This document shows positions 33,101 to 44,814 of a stretch of DNA of 59,406 bases, one piece after another (within the stretch, counting starts at the first letter, position 1; each line of letters opens with the position of its first letter). Position numbers and translations under genes: made by a program. Under the pieces are notes generated by a model. That model was not told the DNA's origin. It saw nothing but the letters and a program-made list of their open reading frames with translations, and searched no databases. The stretch is from Crocosphaera sp. Lineage in GTDB: Bacteria; Cyanobacteriota; Cyanobacteriia; Cyanobacteriales; Microcystaceae. The stretch is from the NCBI GenBank assembly GCA_030065205.1, contig JASJDN010000023.1, positions 1 to 59,406 of the forward strand. The letters run 5' to 3'.

Positions 33101-34204
33101 TTACAACGATGAAAGAACAGCTAAGATAGCTAAGGCTGCATTCACCAAGTAAAAAATGCCGACGATTTGGGTTTCAGACCAACCGCTTAATTCTAAATGA
33201 TGGTGCAAGGGTGCCATTTTTAGTAATCTTTTGCCAACACCGTCGGGGCCTTTGGTGGCTTTATAGTAACTGACTTGAGCAATAACGGATAAAGATTCCA
33301 CAAAGAAAATACCACTCACCACAAATAATGCCCAGAGATTACCACTGAGAATGCCCACTGCGGCTAGGGAACCGCCCAAGGCCAAAGAACCTGTATCCCC
33401 CATAAATACCTTGGCCGGGTTACGGTTATGAAGAACAAACCCTAAACAACCTCCACTCAGACAAGCACAAAAAATGCCTAATTCTGGGGTGCTGGTGGCG
33501 ACTAAAATACCTAATCCCAGAAACGCTAAAGCTGCTGTTCCTCCGGCCAACCCATCCACCCCATCGGTGAGGTTGGTGGCATTACTTTCGGCAACCAAAA
33601 CAAATCCGGCTAATCCCCAAAATAAGACCCCCAAGGGTAGAATTAGACTGCCTGGTAACACCACATTAGTAACGTTGGAGGGTTGAGTCCAAGCCATCCA
33701 CAGACAGAAAGCAACGGCGATGGCAACTTGTAAAATGAGTTTCATGCGGGGAGTGAGTCCCTTATTGGATTGTTGCCGTAAAATTTGCCAGTCATCCACC
33801 CAGCCAATGATCATGTAAGCTAAGGTGACGAGGGAAACAGCGATCGCATTTGGGGCGAATTGTGACCCGATTAAAGCAATCATCACCGCCACAGGGATAA
33901 CGAAAATGCCTCCCATCGTGGGGGTTCCTGCTTTGCTGAGGTGGCTTTGTGGCCCATCTTCTTGGATAACTTGTCCGGCTTTTAACCGTCGTAAAAATGG
34001 CACAACGCCATAACCAATTAACCCAGTGACAGCAGCAGAAATTACCAAAGGTAACAATAATATCTGACTAAAACTGACGATCTGACCGAAGAATTCAGCA
34101 AAACCAAGGGACAGAAACAGTAACAACCCCGTTAGTAACACTAACAAGGTATTTCCCGACGGTTTTGTTAAAGAGATTTGAGGAGAAAATTTTGCGTCCA
34201 CCAC
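33101..34204 (-). CDS. mraY: Phospho-N-acetylmuramoyl-pentapeptide-transferase (MraY)
   Basis: A 367-residue inner-membrane enzyme forming lipid I from UDP-MurNAc-pentapeptide and undecaprenyl phosphate in peptidoglycan synthesis. About ten hydrophobic helices are present. Signature motifs are KAGTPTMGGIF, the Asp-rich GWVDDWQ, NATNLTDGVDGLAGG and FMGDTGSLALGG, with HHHLELSGW near the C-terminus. Other mur genes are not adjacent, as is usual in cyanobacteria. Confidence 0.98.
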   Translation of the reverse strand: MVDAKFSPQISLTKPSGNTLLVLLTGLLLFLSLGFAEFFGQIVSFSQILLLPLVISAAVTGLIGYGVVPFLRRLKAGQVIQEDGPQSHLSKAGTPTMGGIFVIPVAVMIALIGSQFAPNAIAVSLVTLAYMIIGWVDDWQILRQQSNKGLTPRMKLILQVAIAVAFCLWMAWTQPSNVTNVVLPGSLILPLGVLFWGLAGFVLVAESNATNLTDGVDGLAGGTAALAFLGLGILVATSTPELGIFCACLSGGCLGFVLHNRNPAKVFMGDTGSLALGGSLAAVGILSGNLWALFVVSGIFFVESLSVIAQVSYYKATKGPDGVGKRLLKMAPLHHHLELSGWSETQIVGIFYLVNAALAILAVLSSL

Positions 34205-34303
34205 AGCAGTTACAATACCATTACAAGCTCAACACTAATTAAATGGGATGAAAGGGGAATAGGGATAATTGTTCCCCTCACACCAAACTCAAGTTAGTGA
34301 AAC

Positions 34304-34549
34304 TTAATCATCATCGTCTAAACTGATATCATCGTCGTCATCATCGTAGTTGTCATCAACATCAATTAAGTCAGAGATTTCCGCATCTTCTTCTAGAGGG
34401 GTTTTGACTTCTTCTTGTTCACGATAAATTAAGCGATTGGTTGCTTCTAGCCAATTGATAATAGAAGAATCCCGTTTAACGGGAATAACTGCAGCCGGTT
34501 CATATCTGGGTTCTTGAGAGATAGCAGGGGATAGATTGTCTTTAGACAT
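34304..34549 (-). CDS. DUF3134 family protein with acidic tail
   Basis: An 81-residue cyanobacterial DUF3134 protein of unknown function. It has QEPRYEPAAVIPVKRDSSII and WLEATNRLIYRE, then an acidic tail of 12 or more Asp. The ATG at 34549 (MSKDNLS) is preferred over a TTG six codons earlier. It lies upstream of mraY in the same direction, with a 99-bp gap. Confidence 0.85.
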   Translation of the reverse strand: MSKDNLSPAISQEPRYEPAAVIPVKRDSSIINWLEATNRLIYREQEEVKTPLEEDAEISDLIDVDDNYDDDDDDISLDDDD

Positions 34550-34713
34550 AGAATTGACAATTAACAATTAGGGTTGTCGTCTTATCATAACTTACCTAAT
34601 AACCTAGACACAATCAATGGTTGTTTTTCTCTTTCACACTCCCACGGGTTTCTAGTCATGGGAGTGTCATATCGAGTTCCGTCAAAGATACAATCGAATA
34701 GAGGTTTTCTGTC

Positions 34714-35214
34714 TCAAATTTCTAATAGTAGAATTATTAACAGAGTAGATGTCAAACAAGCAAAAAATGTCCTGATTGCGTTCCATCGATTCCAACGGGG
34801 TTCAAAATCTAAACGTGCTGCTTTTAATGTCGTTTCATTGAGAGCCATCACATCCCAAGTTTGTAGTTTGTTATTGAGTGGAACATTAATGATGAAAGTG
34901 GGTAATTGAACACCAAAAATGTAAATAATTGTACTAGTAATAAGCAGGGGGAAAACTTCATTGAATTGCCCAATGCCAAGCATTGTAGAAGTGATTAAGA
35001 AGATCACTGAACCAACCCAAACCATGACAAAAATTGGTTGATTGTTCTGAATAATGCCATCTATCATCTGAAAAACCCGAATAAACTCTCGGTCATTTAA
35101 ACGTTGTATTGCTGGCATGACCACTAGGAGAAAAGCAAACAAAAATCCAGCAATCAAAGAACAAAAAAGTGTAGCTATACTTAACGAGATTGGCAAAATT
35201 ACTTCTGTTGACAT
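34714..35214 (-). CDS. DUF1772-type integral membrane protein
   Basis: A 166-residue protein with four hydrophobic helices. The layout fits the DUF1772/anthrone-oxygenase-like family: an N-terminal SIATLFCSLIAGFLFAFLLV helix, a VMPAIQRLNDREFI loop, a NVPLNNKLQTWD segment and a C-terminal helix after FEPRWNRWNAIRT. It is encoded 20 bp after an NAD(P)-binding oxidoreductase gene and may form an operon with it, under the divergent AraC-type regulator. Confidence 0.75.
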   Translation of the reverse strand: MSTEVILPISLSIATLFCSLIAGFLFAFLLVVMPAIQRLNDREFIRVFQMIDGIIQNNQPIFVMVWVGSVIFLITSTMLGIGQFNEVFPLLITSTIIYIFGVQLPTFIINVPLNNKLQTWDVMALNETTLKAARLDFEPRWNRWNAIRTFFACLTSTLLIILLLEI

Positions 35215-35234
35215 GAAACACTCCTTTGACTAAT

Positions 35235-35864
35235 TTAGTAAGATAAACTGGGTGCTTGATAGAGATAGAAATCATCCACCAATTGCTTCAAGATAAACTC
35301 AGCCACGTCAGCCGGCGTAATTTTCAGTTTTGATGTATTATCTGTTCCTGGAAAACCATGACGGTACTGGCCTGTAAGGCCACCTTCAATAAAAGCTCCG
35401 GGTCGAATAATTGTCCAATCTAAACCACTATTCTGTACACTTTCTTCTTGTCGTTGATGGTCTATAAACACATTACGCAAAATCAAGCCAAACATAACGT
35501 ATTTCCAGTAAAAGTTAAGGCTACCCCAACTCTCACCCACTCCTAAAGTGGTTTGACAAATCAATCGTCTCATCCTACATCTTTTCATGGCTTCAATAAT
35601 GTTTTGAGTGCCTTGTGAGCGAACCGTTCCTGTTAACTTCTGCCCGGAACCCAAGGTACACACCACTACATCTTGTCCTTGTAGTGCCTGTTCTACCCTC
35701 GCGCTGTCCATTACATCTCCCTGAAATAGCTGCAGTTTGGGGTGCTTAATCTTGAGTTTGAGGGGGTTCCGTGCAAAAGCTGTCACATCGTGGCCTTGTT
35801 CAAGAGCCTGTTTTACCACTTGTTGACCCACCTTACCAGTTGCGCCAAATACTACGAGTTTCAT
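35235..35864 (-). CDS. NAD(P)-binding NmrA/SDR-like oxidoreductase
   Basis: A 209-residue atypical short-chain dehydrogenase. The dinucleotide-binding motif GATGKVG is at residues 8-14, followed by VTAFARNPLKL. DVVVCTLGSG and a WTIIRPGAFIEGG strand are typical of NmrA-like/flavin-reductase-like proteins. It lies first in a two-gene unit and is divergent from the AraC-type gene, so it is a likely target of that regulator. Confidence 0.88.
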   Translation of the reverse strand: MKLVVFGATGKVGQQVVKQALEQGHDVTAFARNPLKLKIKHPKLQLFQGDVMDSARVEQALQGQDVVVCTLGSGQKLTGTVRSQGTQNIIEAMKRCRMRRLICQTTLGVGESWGSLNFYWKYVMFGLILRNVFIDHQRQEESVQNSGLDWTIIRPGAFIEGGLTGQYRHGFPGTDNTSKLKITPADVAEFILKQLVDDFYLYQAPSLSY

Positions 35865-36008
35865 GATTAATCTGTCCTTTATAACAATGCTCTCAGCTTA
35901 GAGATTTTCTCATTAGGAAACTATCTAATTTTTGCTTGACTTGAACAATCTTGCTCTCAATTTGCAATTTTTTGCCTATAATTTAGCCAAAAGATTCAAG
36001 AGGCAACA

Positions 36009-36812
36009 GTGGAAAACATCCGGGTTGAACAACTGCAAAACCCATCTGGAGAAGGCAACTATCTTTGTGAAGATAAACATACTATCTTTATCTCCCTCGC
36101 GTCCCGTCCCCTGGAGTATTTGCAAATTCAGGATGGTGTTACCTACAATGGCTTATATCGTCCTGGGGAGATATTGATTACCCCTGCCAATGTCCCTTTG
36201 TTTGTTCGATGGAAAGGTCAAGAAAATTGTTTACAGATTCAGATTAAGACCGAGTTTTTACATCAGATTGCTGAAGAAACCATTGATGGTGATAGTCACT
36301 TGTTTCAACTTATGCCTCAATTTCAAGTCCATGATTCCCATATTCAGGGGATCACCAAAATGCTTTTTGAAGAGGGCCAACGAGAAGTTTCCCACAATCA
36401 ACTTTATCTGGACTCTTTGGCTAACATTTTAGCTATTAATCTTGTGCGGAATCATGGCACAACTACACCAGTTTTACCTATTTATCGAGGAGGATTATCG
36501 CCCCATCAACTAAGCCAAATCTTTGATTATATTGATGCTCATCTTGACCAAAACCTTAAACTAGAAAACTTAGCTAAATTGCTTGGTGTTAGCCAATTTC
36601 ATTTTAGTCGTTCATTTAAGCAGTCTGTTGGTTTATCTCCTTATCAATACTTGATCGAACAACGAATAGAACGAGCTAAACAATTATTAAAAAAAACTAA
36701 TCAATCTATTCTTGATATCGCTTTAGATTGTGGATATAACAGCCATAGTCATTTAAGCAAACAGTTCCGAAAAGTAACAGGTATGACTCCAAAAGCTTAT
36801 CGCATTAGTTAG
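36009..36812 (+). CDS. AraC-family transcriptional regulator
   Basis: A 267-residue regulator with an N-terminal cupin-like sensor domain and a C-terminal double HTH (about 170-267; LKLENLAKLLGVSQFHFSRS, QSVGLSPYQYLIEQRIERAK, and the second helix pair with SHLSKQFRKVTGMTPKAYR). The start is GTG at 36009 with AGAGG about eight bases upstream. It is divergent from the oxidoreductase/DUF1772 pair with a 144-bp spacer. Confidence 0.93.
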   Translation: MENIRVEQLQNPSGEGNYLCEDKHTIFISLASRPLEYLQIQDGVTYNGLYRPGEILITPANVPLFVRWKGQENCLQIQIKTEFLHQIAEETIDGDSHLFQLMPQFQVHDSHIQGITKMLFEEGQREVSHNQLYLDSLANILAINLVRNHGTTTPVLPIYRGGLSPHQLSQIFDYIDAHLDQNLKLENLAKLLGVSQFHFSRSFKQSVGLSPYQYLIEQRIERAKQLLKKTNQSILDIALDCGYNSHSHLSKQFRKVTGMTPKAYRIS

Positions 36813-36932
36813 CAAAAACCTAACAAAATGGGTTATATATGGTCTAATTTATATCTATTTTGGCTACCCTCCAGATTTTATTATGATCGTTAAACTATAA
36901 AAGAATTCGACTCACACTTAATTATTTGTACT

Positions 36933-38537
36933 ATGAGATGGTCTATTTTTAGCCAAAGTTGGCAGTCTATTTTTAAATCTCGCTTTTTGCAATTATTTTT
37001 AGCTACTTTTTTCAGTGTTTTATTCCTCAGTCATCCTTTATTTGCTTTTTCTCCTTCTAAAACGGAAATTCGTGGGGTTTGGTTAACTACCAACGATACC
37101 GAAACCCTGCTGGACCAACCCAAACTAGAAGAAGCGATCGCCCAATTATCCCGTCTTAATTTCAATACAGTCTATCCGGTGGTCTGGAATTCCGGTTATA
37201 CTTTATATCCCAGTGCGATCGCAGAAAGAGAGGGAATACAACCGTTTGTTCATAGGGGTTTTCAAGGACAAGATCCCTTAACAGATTTAATCGAGAAAGC
37301 ACACGCTAGAGACTTATTAGTGCTACCCTGGTTTGAATTTGGGTTTATGGCACCACCCAGTTCAGAATTAGCCAAAAAACACCCTCAATGGTTAACTCAG
37401 AAACGAGATGGAACCCAAACCACCATCAGCGCAGCCGGGGAAGTCGTCTGGTTGAACCCCTTTCGTCCCGATGTACAGAAATTTATTACGTCTTTAGTGT
37501 TAGAAGTCATGGATTTATACGATGTCGATGGTATTCAATTTGACGATCATTTAAGCTTACCCAGTGAGTTAGGTTACGATCAATTTACAGTTAATTTATA
37601 TAAGCAAGAAACGGAAAAAGATCCCCCTGCTAATCACGAAGATCCTGCTTGGTTAAAATGGCGTGCTGATAAATTAACCGCCTATGTTTCTCAACTGAAT
37701 GAAGCAATAAAAGCGAAGAAAAGTAACGCTATTTTTTCGGTTTCTCCTAACCCTTATGATACGGCTTATCAAGGTCATTTACAAGATTGGTTTACTTGGG
37801 TCAAACAAGATATTGTTGATGAAATAATTGTTCAAGTTTATCGACCAGACTTAGAGACGTTTATTAGACAAATAGAAAAGCCAGAAATTAAGGAAACTCG
37901 ACAAAAAATTCCGACAGGTGTGGGTATTTTAACGGGGTTAAGAAATCGACAAATTGAAATGGATTTTATTCAAGAGAAAGTCTTAGCCGCGAAACAAAAT
38001 GGTTTAGGGGTTTCTTTCTTCTTTTATGATAGTTTATGGAATTATGCACCAGAATCTAAACTAGAAAGACAAGAGAAATTTTTAGCCTTATTTCCCTATC
38101 CTGCTGAGAGAAAATTAGAAACACCTACACCTCCCAGTCTACCCACACCAGAAATGCCAATAATCCCCCAAATACCAGAAAATACGACAAGAGTTGATGA
38201 ATTCAAACCCTATCCAACCCAACAATATAACAACTTTGATCCCTATAATCAACTTCCAGGAGGGATTGAAAATAATCCATCTAATCCACCTCAAGAAATT
38301 ATTATTCCAGTAGAAACCAATACCCCTTATCAACCTCAAGAAAATAACCAACCCATAGAAACAAATATCCCTAACCCACGTCAAGAAATTATTATCCCAG
38401 TGGAGACTACGTCAGAATTTGAAAATAATACACCCTATGAACCATCAGAAGAAGTTCCCTTTGATGAAGACTTTAGACCTTATCAACCCCCAGAAAATAT
38501 GCCCCTGGTAGAAGAAATGAAACCCTATGAACCTTAA
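36933..38537 (+). CDS. GHL10-type glycoside hydrolase (DUF187/YngK-like), exported
   Basis: A 534-residue protein. A hydrophobic segment near residues 18-37 is a signal peptide or anchor. From about 42 to 370 there is a TIM-barrel of the GHL10/DUF187 kind: EIRGVWLTTNDTETLL, NFNTVYPVVWNSGYTLYPS, DVDGIQFDDHLSLPSELGYD with likely acidic catalytic residues, and DEIIVQVYRPD. The C-terminal 150 residues are Pro/Glu-rich with repeated PQEIIIPVET and PYxP-type units, probably wall-spanning or protein-binding. The substrate is probably a cell-wall or extracellular polysaccharide. Confidence 0.88.
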   Translation: MRWSIFSQSWQSIFKSRFLQLFLATFFSVLFLSHPLFAFSPSKTEIRGVWLTTNDTETLLDQPKLEEAIAQLSRLNFNTVYPVVWNSGYTLYPSAIAEREGIQPFVHRGFQGQDPLTDLIEKAHARDLLVLPWFEFGFMAPPSSELAKKHPQWLTQKRDGTQTTISAAGEVVWLNPFRPDVQKFITSLVLEVMDLYDVDGIQFDDHLSLPSELGYDQFTVNLYKQETEKDPPANHEDPAWLKWRADKLTAYVSQLNEAIKAKKSNAIFSVSPNPYDTAYQGHLQDWFTWVKQDIVDEIIVQVYRPDLETFIRQIEKPEIKETRQKIPTGVGILTGLRNRQIEMDFIQEKVLAAKQNGLGVSFFFYDSLWNYAPESKLERQEKFLALFPYPAERKLETPTPPSLPTPEMPIIPQIPENTTRVDEFKPYPTQQYNNFDPYNQLPGGIENNPSNPPQEIIIPVETNTPYQPQENNQPIETNIPNPRQEIIIPVETTSEFENNTPYEPSEEVPFDEDFRPYQPPENMPLVEEMKPYEP

Positions 38538-38624
38538 AAAATATTGATATTTTGTATCATGAAGAATTGCTCAAGTTATTATTGATTAGTAACGGTAATT
38601 TTATTGTTTTTTATTAACATTTTC

Positions 38625-40842
<2,218 letters not shown>

Positions 40843-41042
40843 CTACCAGGAATGTGTTAGTCGTCAGTTATATTAATGACCTGTTTTTTGGTAATAAAAC
40901 TTAAAATTATTTTAATGAAAAGTTTGCAGAAATATGTTTAGTTAAACATTTAGATTCTGAGCAACAAGACAAACTTCTTAATTTTTTGGATTAAATTATG
41001 CTAAAATCAACCTGATTTTGACAAGATAGATACTTAGTAATT

Positions 41043-41241
41043 ATGAAAACAGTTAAAACACTTTATGAAACTGATTTTAATCTTTGGTTAGAGGAAACAG
41101 CAAGATTACTTAAAGAAAATAAATTAGATGAATTGGATCTTGAAAACTTAATTGAAGAAATCGAAGCAACCTGAAAATTGTCCCTTTAATAAAACAGACG
41201 TTTTAACTCCTGATTATATTCCCGAAGATAATAATAATTAA
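41043..41241 (+). pseudogene. DUF29 family gene with internal deletion
   Basis: The first 43 codons (MKTVKTLYETDFNLWLEETA, LLKENKLDELDLENLIEEIEA) are a normal DUF29 N-terminus but end at a TGA at 41172. In the +1 frame directly afterwards, PENCPFNKTDVLTPDYIPED is a typical DUF29 C-terminus ending at 41239. The ~90 residues between are missing, so about 270 bp were deleted with a frameshift. DUF29 proteins are of unknown function and very common in cyanobacteria. The rest of the 40807-41425 gap shows no other gene. Confidence 0.8.
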
Positions 41242-41425
41242 AATTGTCGGTTAGGTTAGACGGCTATAATTTAATATATGGTCAGTATCAAATTATCCGT
41301 TCTCACCCACCACTTTCTCCATATATAAACATTAAGACAAATATCTTAAGAATTACTTTAAACATAGCTGCTTAGATAGGGCATAAATTATAATTAAAGA
41401 ATTAATGTAAGAATTACAATAAACT

Positions 41426-42919
41426 ATGACCCTTACCTCATCTAATTATCAATTTATTTATACTCCTCATCATAAACCCAATCAATTAATTTGTGGCCAT
41501 GGACAAACAGCGATTATAACAGGATGGACAGTTAGACAATCAATGGCTAAAAAATTAAACCCAGAAGACTATGCAGTAATTGGTAACTTATACAGTCCAA
41601 CTAGAGGAATTAGTCCTTTAATTCGTAATTTATTAGCGAATCCTCATGTGAGATTTTTAGTCATTTTAGATGCAACAAAAGAAGATAAAAATGCAGGAGG
41701 ATGTCAATGTCTATTGGACTTTTTGCAACAGGGGTTTACTCAAGGAAAAAGTGATACAGATCGAGATATTTGGGTTATAAATTCTAATATAACGGGTTAT
41801 ATCGATATAGAAATTGATGCTAATGCTTTAGAAAATTTGCGTCAATCTATCGATTATAAACTAGCAAACTCTATCAGTGAAGCAGTCAGTTATGTTCAAG
41901 AATTTTGTAAACAAGAAAATAAGCAACCTTGGGGAGAACCTTTAACATTTCCCATGATAGAAAGCACTCCTACAGTATTACCTGGACCTAGATATGGTCA
42001 TCGTATAGAAGGAAAAACTATTGCAGAAACATGGGTTAAAATACTGCATAGAATTAAGACTACGGGAACCATTAGACCAACCGGTTATGATGGGAAATGG
42101 CAAGAATTAATTGACTTAACTGCTGTCATTACAAATGAACCACAAGACTTCTATTTTCCTGAACCTAACTACCTACCCATTGACCGTTCTTTTTTGACAG
42201 AATATATACCCCAAATTTTAAACGATGCACCTTATACTGAAGGCGTAAAATACACCTATGGTCAACGTTTAAGGTCTTGGTTTAAACGGGATCAAATTGA
42301 ACAAGTTATTAATAAATTAATTGGTGAAATTGATGCAGCCAGTGGTGTTATGTCTCTGTGGGATGTTCATGATCATGATAAAGGAGGAAGTCCTTGTTTA
42401 AATCATATTTGGATGAGGGTTGTGGACAATGAATTATCATTAACAGCAACCTTAAGAAGTAATGATATGTTTGCTGCTTGGCCTGCAAATGCAATGGGTT
42501 TAAGAGCATTACAGCAACATATTCGTGATGAAATTGCTGAACATTCAGACTATAATTTGCAGATGGGACCATTAATCACTATTAGTCAAAGCGCACATAT
42601 TTATGATGATACTTGGGAAAATGTTGATAAATTAATTGCGAATCAGTACAGTAAAATTATTAATCAAAGAGACTATTTTGATCCATCGGGTAACTTTTTA
42701 ATAGAAGTAGAAGAAGGACAAATTATAGTCAAGCAAACAACTCCAGGAAGTGGTGAAATTGTTGCTTGTTATTCTGGGAAACATCCTATCAAGTTAATAC
42801 GAGATATTTGCGCTGCTTCTCCTGCTATTCAACCTGAGCATATTGGTTATTTAGGGATTGAATTACAGAAAGCTTATCAATGTATTAAAACGGATCAGAA
42901 ATATGTTCAAGATCAATAA
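41426..42919 (+). CDS. Thymidylate synthase-related protein with DUF4346 C-terminus
   Basis: A 497-residue protein. Residues 170-410 match the thymidylate synthase fold. GGSPCLNHIWMRV has the nucleophile Cys324, and LRSNDMFAAWPANAMGLRALQ plus MGPLITISQSAHIYDD match the dUMP-binding and late conserved blocks (normally RSNDxxxGxxxN and SxHxY). The N-terminal 160 residues are an extra domain, and the last 80 (FLIEVEEGQIIVKQTTPGSG, KLIRDICAASPAIQPEHIGY) resemble DUF4346. Fusion of this kind is known in cyanobacteria and archaea. It may make dTMP from dUMP. It heads a nucleotide-related cluster. Confidence 0.82.
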   Translation: MTLTSSNYQFIYTPHHKPNQLICGHGQTAIITGWTVRQSMAKKLNPEDYAVIGNLYSPTRGISPLIRNLLANPHVRFLVILDATKEDKNAGGCQCLLDFLQQGFTQGKSDTDRDIWVINSNITGYIDIEIDANALENLRQSIDYKLANSISEAVSYVQEFCKQENKQPWGEPLTFPMIESTPTVLPGPRYGHRIEGKTIAETWVKILHRIKTTGTIRPTGYDGKWQELIDLTAVITNEPQDFYFPEPNYLPIDRSFLTEYIPQILNDAPYTEGVKYTYGQRLRSWFKRDQIEQVINKLIGEIDAASGVMSLWDVHDHDKGGSPCLNHIWMRVVDNELSLTATLRSNDMFAAWPANAMGLRALQQHIRDEIAEHSDYNLQMGPLITISQSAHIYDDTWENVDKLIANQYSKIINQRDYFDPSGNFLIEVEEGQIIVKQTTPGSGEIVACYSGKHPIKLIRDICAASPAIQPEHIGYLGIELQKAYQCIKTDQKYVQDQ

Positions 42920-42991
42920 TTTTGTTTTTAATTGTCATTATAATAGTTCCCTGAAACTAACTATAGCAATCAGTAATAATATGTGAGAAGT

Positions 42992-43058
42992 CATTAGGAC
43001 ATAATGGTATTATGTCCCTACAAATACACCCTTGTAGGGATTTAACACTGTTAAATCC
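42992..43058 (-). repeat. Dispersed double-hairpin repeat, copy 2
   Basis: Reverse-oriented copy of 4452-4518 (63/67 identical). Both palindromes keep their pairing despite the substitutions. It lies in the 268-bp gap between the thymidylate synthase-like and dUTPase-like genes; the rest of that gap shows nothing else. Confidence 0.85.
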
Positions 43059-43187
43059 TCTTCGTCATGTTCTCACAACTGAAACCTGATTGCAATAGCT
43101 CAAAAATTGATAGTATAAGAATGTTAGTTTCGCTTGATTTTTGGGAATTCTATTAGTATAATCTAGAAAAATTAACAGTTTAAAATT

Positions 43188-44033
43188 ATGTCAGTATTAA
43201 GTGAGTGGGATATCATTAATGAATTAGGTAAAGGGATATTGATTTATCCCTTTAAAGGAAAGAGTAGTTTTAGAGGCTGTCATGTATGTTTAACTGCTAG
43301 TAAATACGCTTATTCTGTTAAAAACAAAAAATTATTACAGCTTAAAACGTCTTCAGATTCAATGTCGTCGAAAGAAGAATTTTTCTTTGAAATAGATGGG
43401 CAAGATACTGTCATTATTTGGACTAATGAATCTATAGTATTTAATAATAATTTTTGTGGTTCGGTTCATTCAAGACTGAGTTTAGCATCTAAAGGAATAG
43501 GTCATATTGGTACAAGAGTCAATCCAAATTGGGGGGGAATTCTAGCTATAGTTCTTCATAATCATAATCTTTCTAATGAAAACCCTATTAAAGTTAAAGT
43601 TAATGATATAGTTGCTTATCTAGCAATTTATAAATTGTATTTAAGAACTTCTTCTACATCTTATACTCTTGATAATCCTGGTCGAATAGATATTATTCCT
43701 GCAGGTGACGCAAAAAATAAATTACAAGAATGGATAGACAAACAAGATGATCAAGACAATCATCAATGGATGAAAGGTGATAGGGAAGTTCTTCTTCAAT
43801 TACTTGAAAATTCACAAGAGTTCAAGAAATCTAAAGAAAAACTTAGAAAGAAATCCTTACTTTACTTTCTTACCATTCCTAAAGAGTGGGATGTAATGAA
43901 ATGGAGTACAGCAGTGATTGGATTAACAGCCGTTTTAAGCTTATTAGTGTCATGTTTTAGTCTATATCTTCAATTAGTGCGAAATCCTTTATCTTCTCCA
44001 TCTTCATCATCATCTAACAATTCTGTTCAATAA
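43188..44033 (+). CDS. dUTPase/dCTP-deaminase-like domain with C-terminal membrane anchor
   Basis: A 281-residue protein. Residues about 55-170 match the dUTPase/Dcd fold pattern: FCGSVHSRLSLASKGIGHIG, TRVNPNWGGILAIVLHNHN and IKVKVNDIVAYLAIYKL. These correspond to the GRSSLAR, G.IDPGW.G.L.LE..N and PI.L..G..IAQL blocks of deoxyuridine/deoxycytidine triphosphate enzymes. A basic helix precedes a hydrophobic segment near 243-265, and the tail is Ser-rich. A membrane-anchored nucleotide-pool enzyme or sensor is suggested. The catalytic Asp/Glu set is not complete in my reading, so it could be inactive. Confidence 0.6.
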   Translation: MSVLSEWDIINELGKGILIYPFKGKSSFRGCHVCLTASKYAYSVKNKKLLQLKTSSDSMSSKEEFFFEIDGQDTVIIWTNESIVFNNNFCGSVHSRLSLASKGIGHIGTRVNPNWGGILAIVLHNHNLSNENPIKVKVNDIVAYLAIYKLYLRTSSTSYTLDNPGRIDIIPAGDAKNKLQEWIDKQDDQDNHQWMKGDREVLLQLLENSQEFKKSKEKLRKKSLLYFLTIPKEWDVMKWSTAVIGLTAVLSLLVSCFSLYLQLVRNPLSSPSSSSSNNSVQ

Positions 44034-44059
44034 ATTGTTGTTATAAATAAATTAATCTT

Positions 44060-44530
44060 ATGAAAAAAAACATTAATAAAATCTATATTTCTGGTGCATT
44101 AACTGGAATTGAAAATACTGAAACCACCAAAGCTTTTTATGAAGCGATAGGATCACTTTGTAATGAATTAGGATTTAATTCGTATGTTCCTCATCTAAAT
44201 ACTGACCCTATTACTCATCCCAATGTTACCCCAGAAGAAGTTTATCAAACCGATAAACATCAAGTGACTCAAGCAGATTTAGTGATTGCTTATTTAGGTT
44301 ATAATTCCTTTGGTGTAGGAATGGAATTAGCATTTGCAGCAATGGAAAATATTCCAATTATTCTATTATATGAACATAATAAAACTGTTTCTAGATTTCC
44401 TCGCGGTATTCCCACAAAAATAGCTGAAATACAATTTAAAAATTATGATGATGCTTTAATTCAATTACGAGAAATTTTAATTAACTTGTCACTGATACCA
44501 GAAACAGATGATAATAAGGATGATCGTTAA
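44060..44530 (+). CDS. Nucleoside 2-deoxyribosyltransferase-like protein
   Basis: A 156-residue protein of the nucleoside deoxyribosyltransferase (NDT) fold, structurally related to TIR domains. Seen: KIYISGALTGI at the N-terminus, an HPNVTPEEVYQTDKH helix, ADLVIAYLGYNSFGVGMELAFA with the family Glu, then IPIILLYEHN. It lies 27 bp after the dUTPase-like gene, and its stop overlaps the BrnT start (TAATG at 44528). The substrate may be a deoxynucleoside or nucleotide. Confidence 0.78.
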   Translation: MKKNINKIYISGALTGIENTETTKAFYEAIGSLCNELGFNSYVPHLNTDPITHPNVTPEEVYQTDKHQVTQADLVIAYLGYNSFGVGMELAFAAMENIPIILLYEHNKTVSRFPRGIPTKIAEIQFKNYDDALIQLREILINLSLIPETDDNKDDR

Positions 44531-44814
44531 TGAATATACCCCAATTTTTTGAGTGGGATGAAAATAAACGTCAAGCTAATATGGAGAAACATGGGATAGA
44601 CTTTGCTGACTTAGAGAGGATTTTTACTAATCCATTTATACAGCGTATCGATAACCGCATTGATTATGGGGAAACAAGAATCATCCTCTTAGGTGAATTA
44701 GATGGAGTTATCCTCTATATTGTTTATACATGGCGTGGAAATGTGTGTCGGTTTATTAGTGCTAGGAGGGCCAACCAACGTGAAAGAACAAAATATTACC
44801 AGAGTTTCTCGTGA
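44530..44814 (+). CDS. brnT: BrnT family toxin
   Basis: A 94-residue RelE-like ribonuclease toxin. Family hallmarks are FEWDENKRQANMEKHGIDF, the FADLERIFTNP helix, and RIILLGELDGVILYIVYTWRG, then CRFISARRANQRERTKYY. The C-terminal Arg-rich segment holds catalytic residues. It overlaps the NDT-like gene by one base and its antitoxin by 35 nt. Confidence 0.94.
   Translation: MNIPQFFEWDENKRQANMEKHGIDFADLERIFTNPFIQRIDNRIDYGETRIILLGELDGVILYIVYTWRGNVCRFISARRANQRERTKYYQSFS

Noticed and set aside
40920..40996. Start-less 25-codon frame NEKFAEICLVKHLDSEQQ
   Set aside because: Protein-like composition, but no start codon, no ribosome-binding site and no family match; probably a gene remnant.
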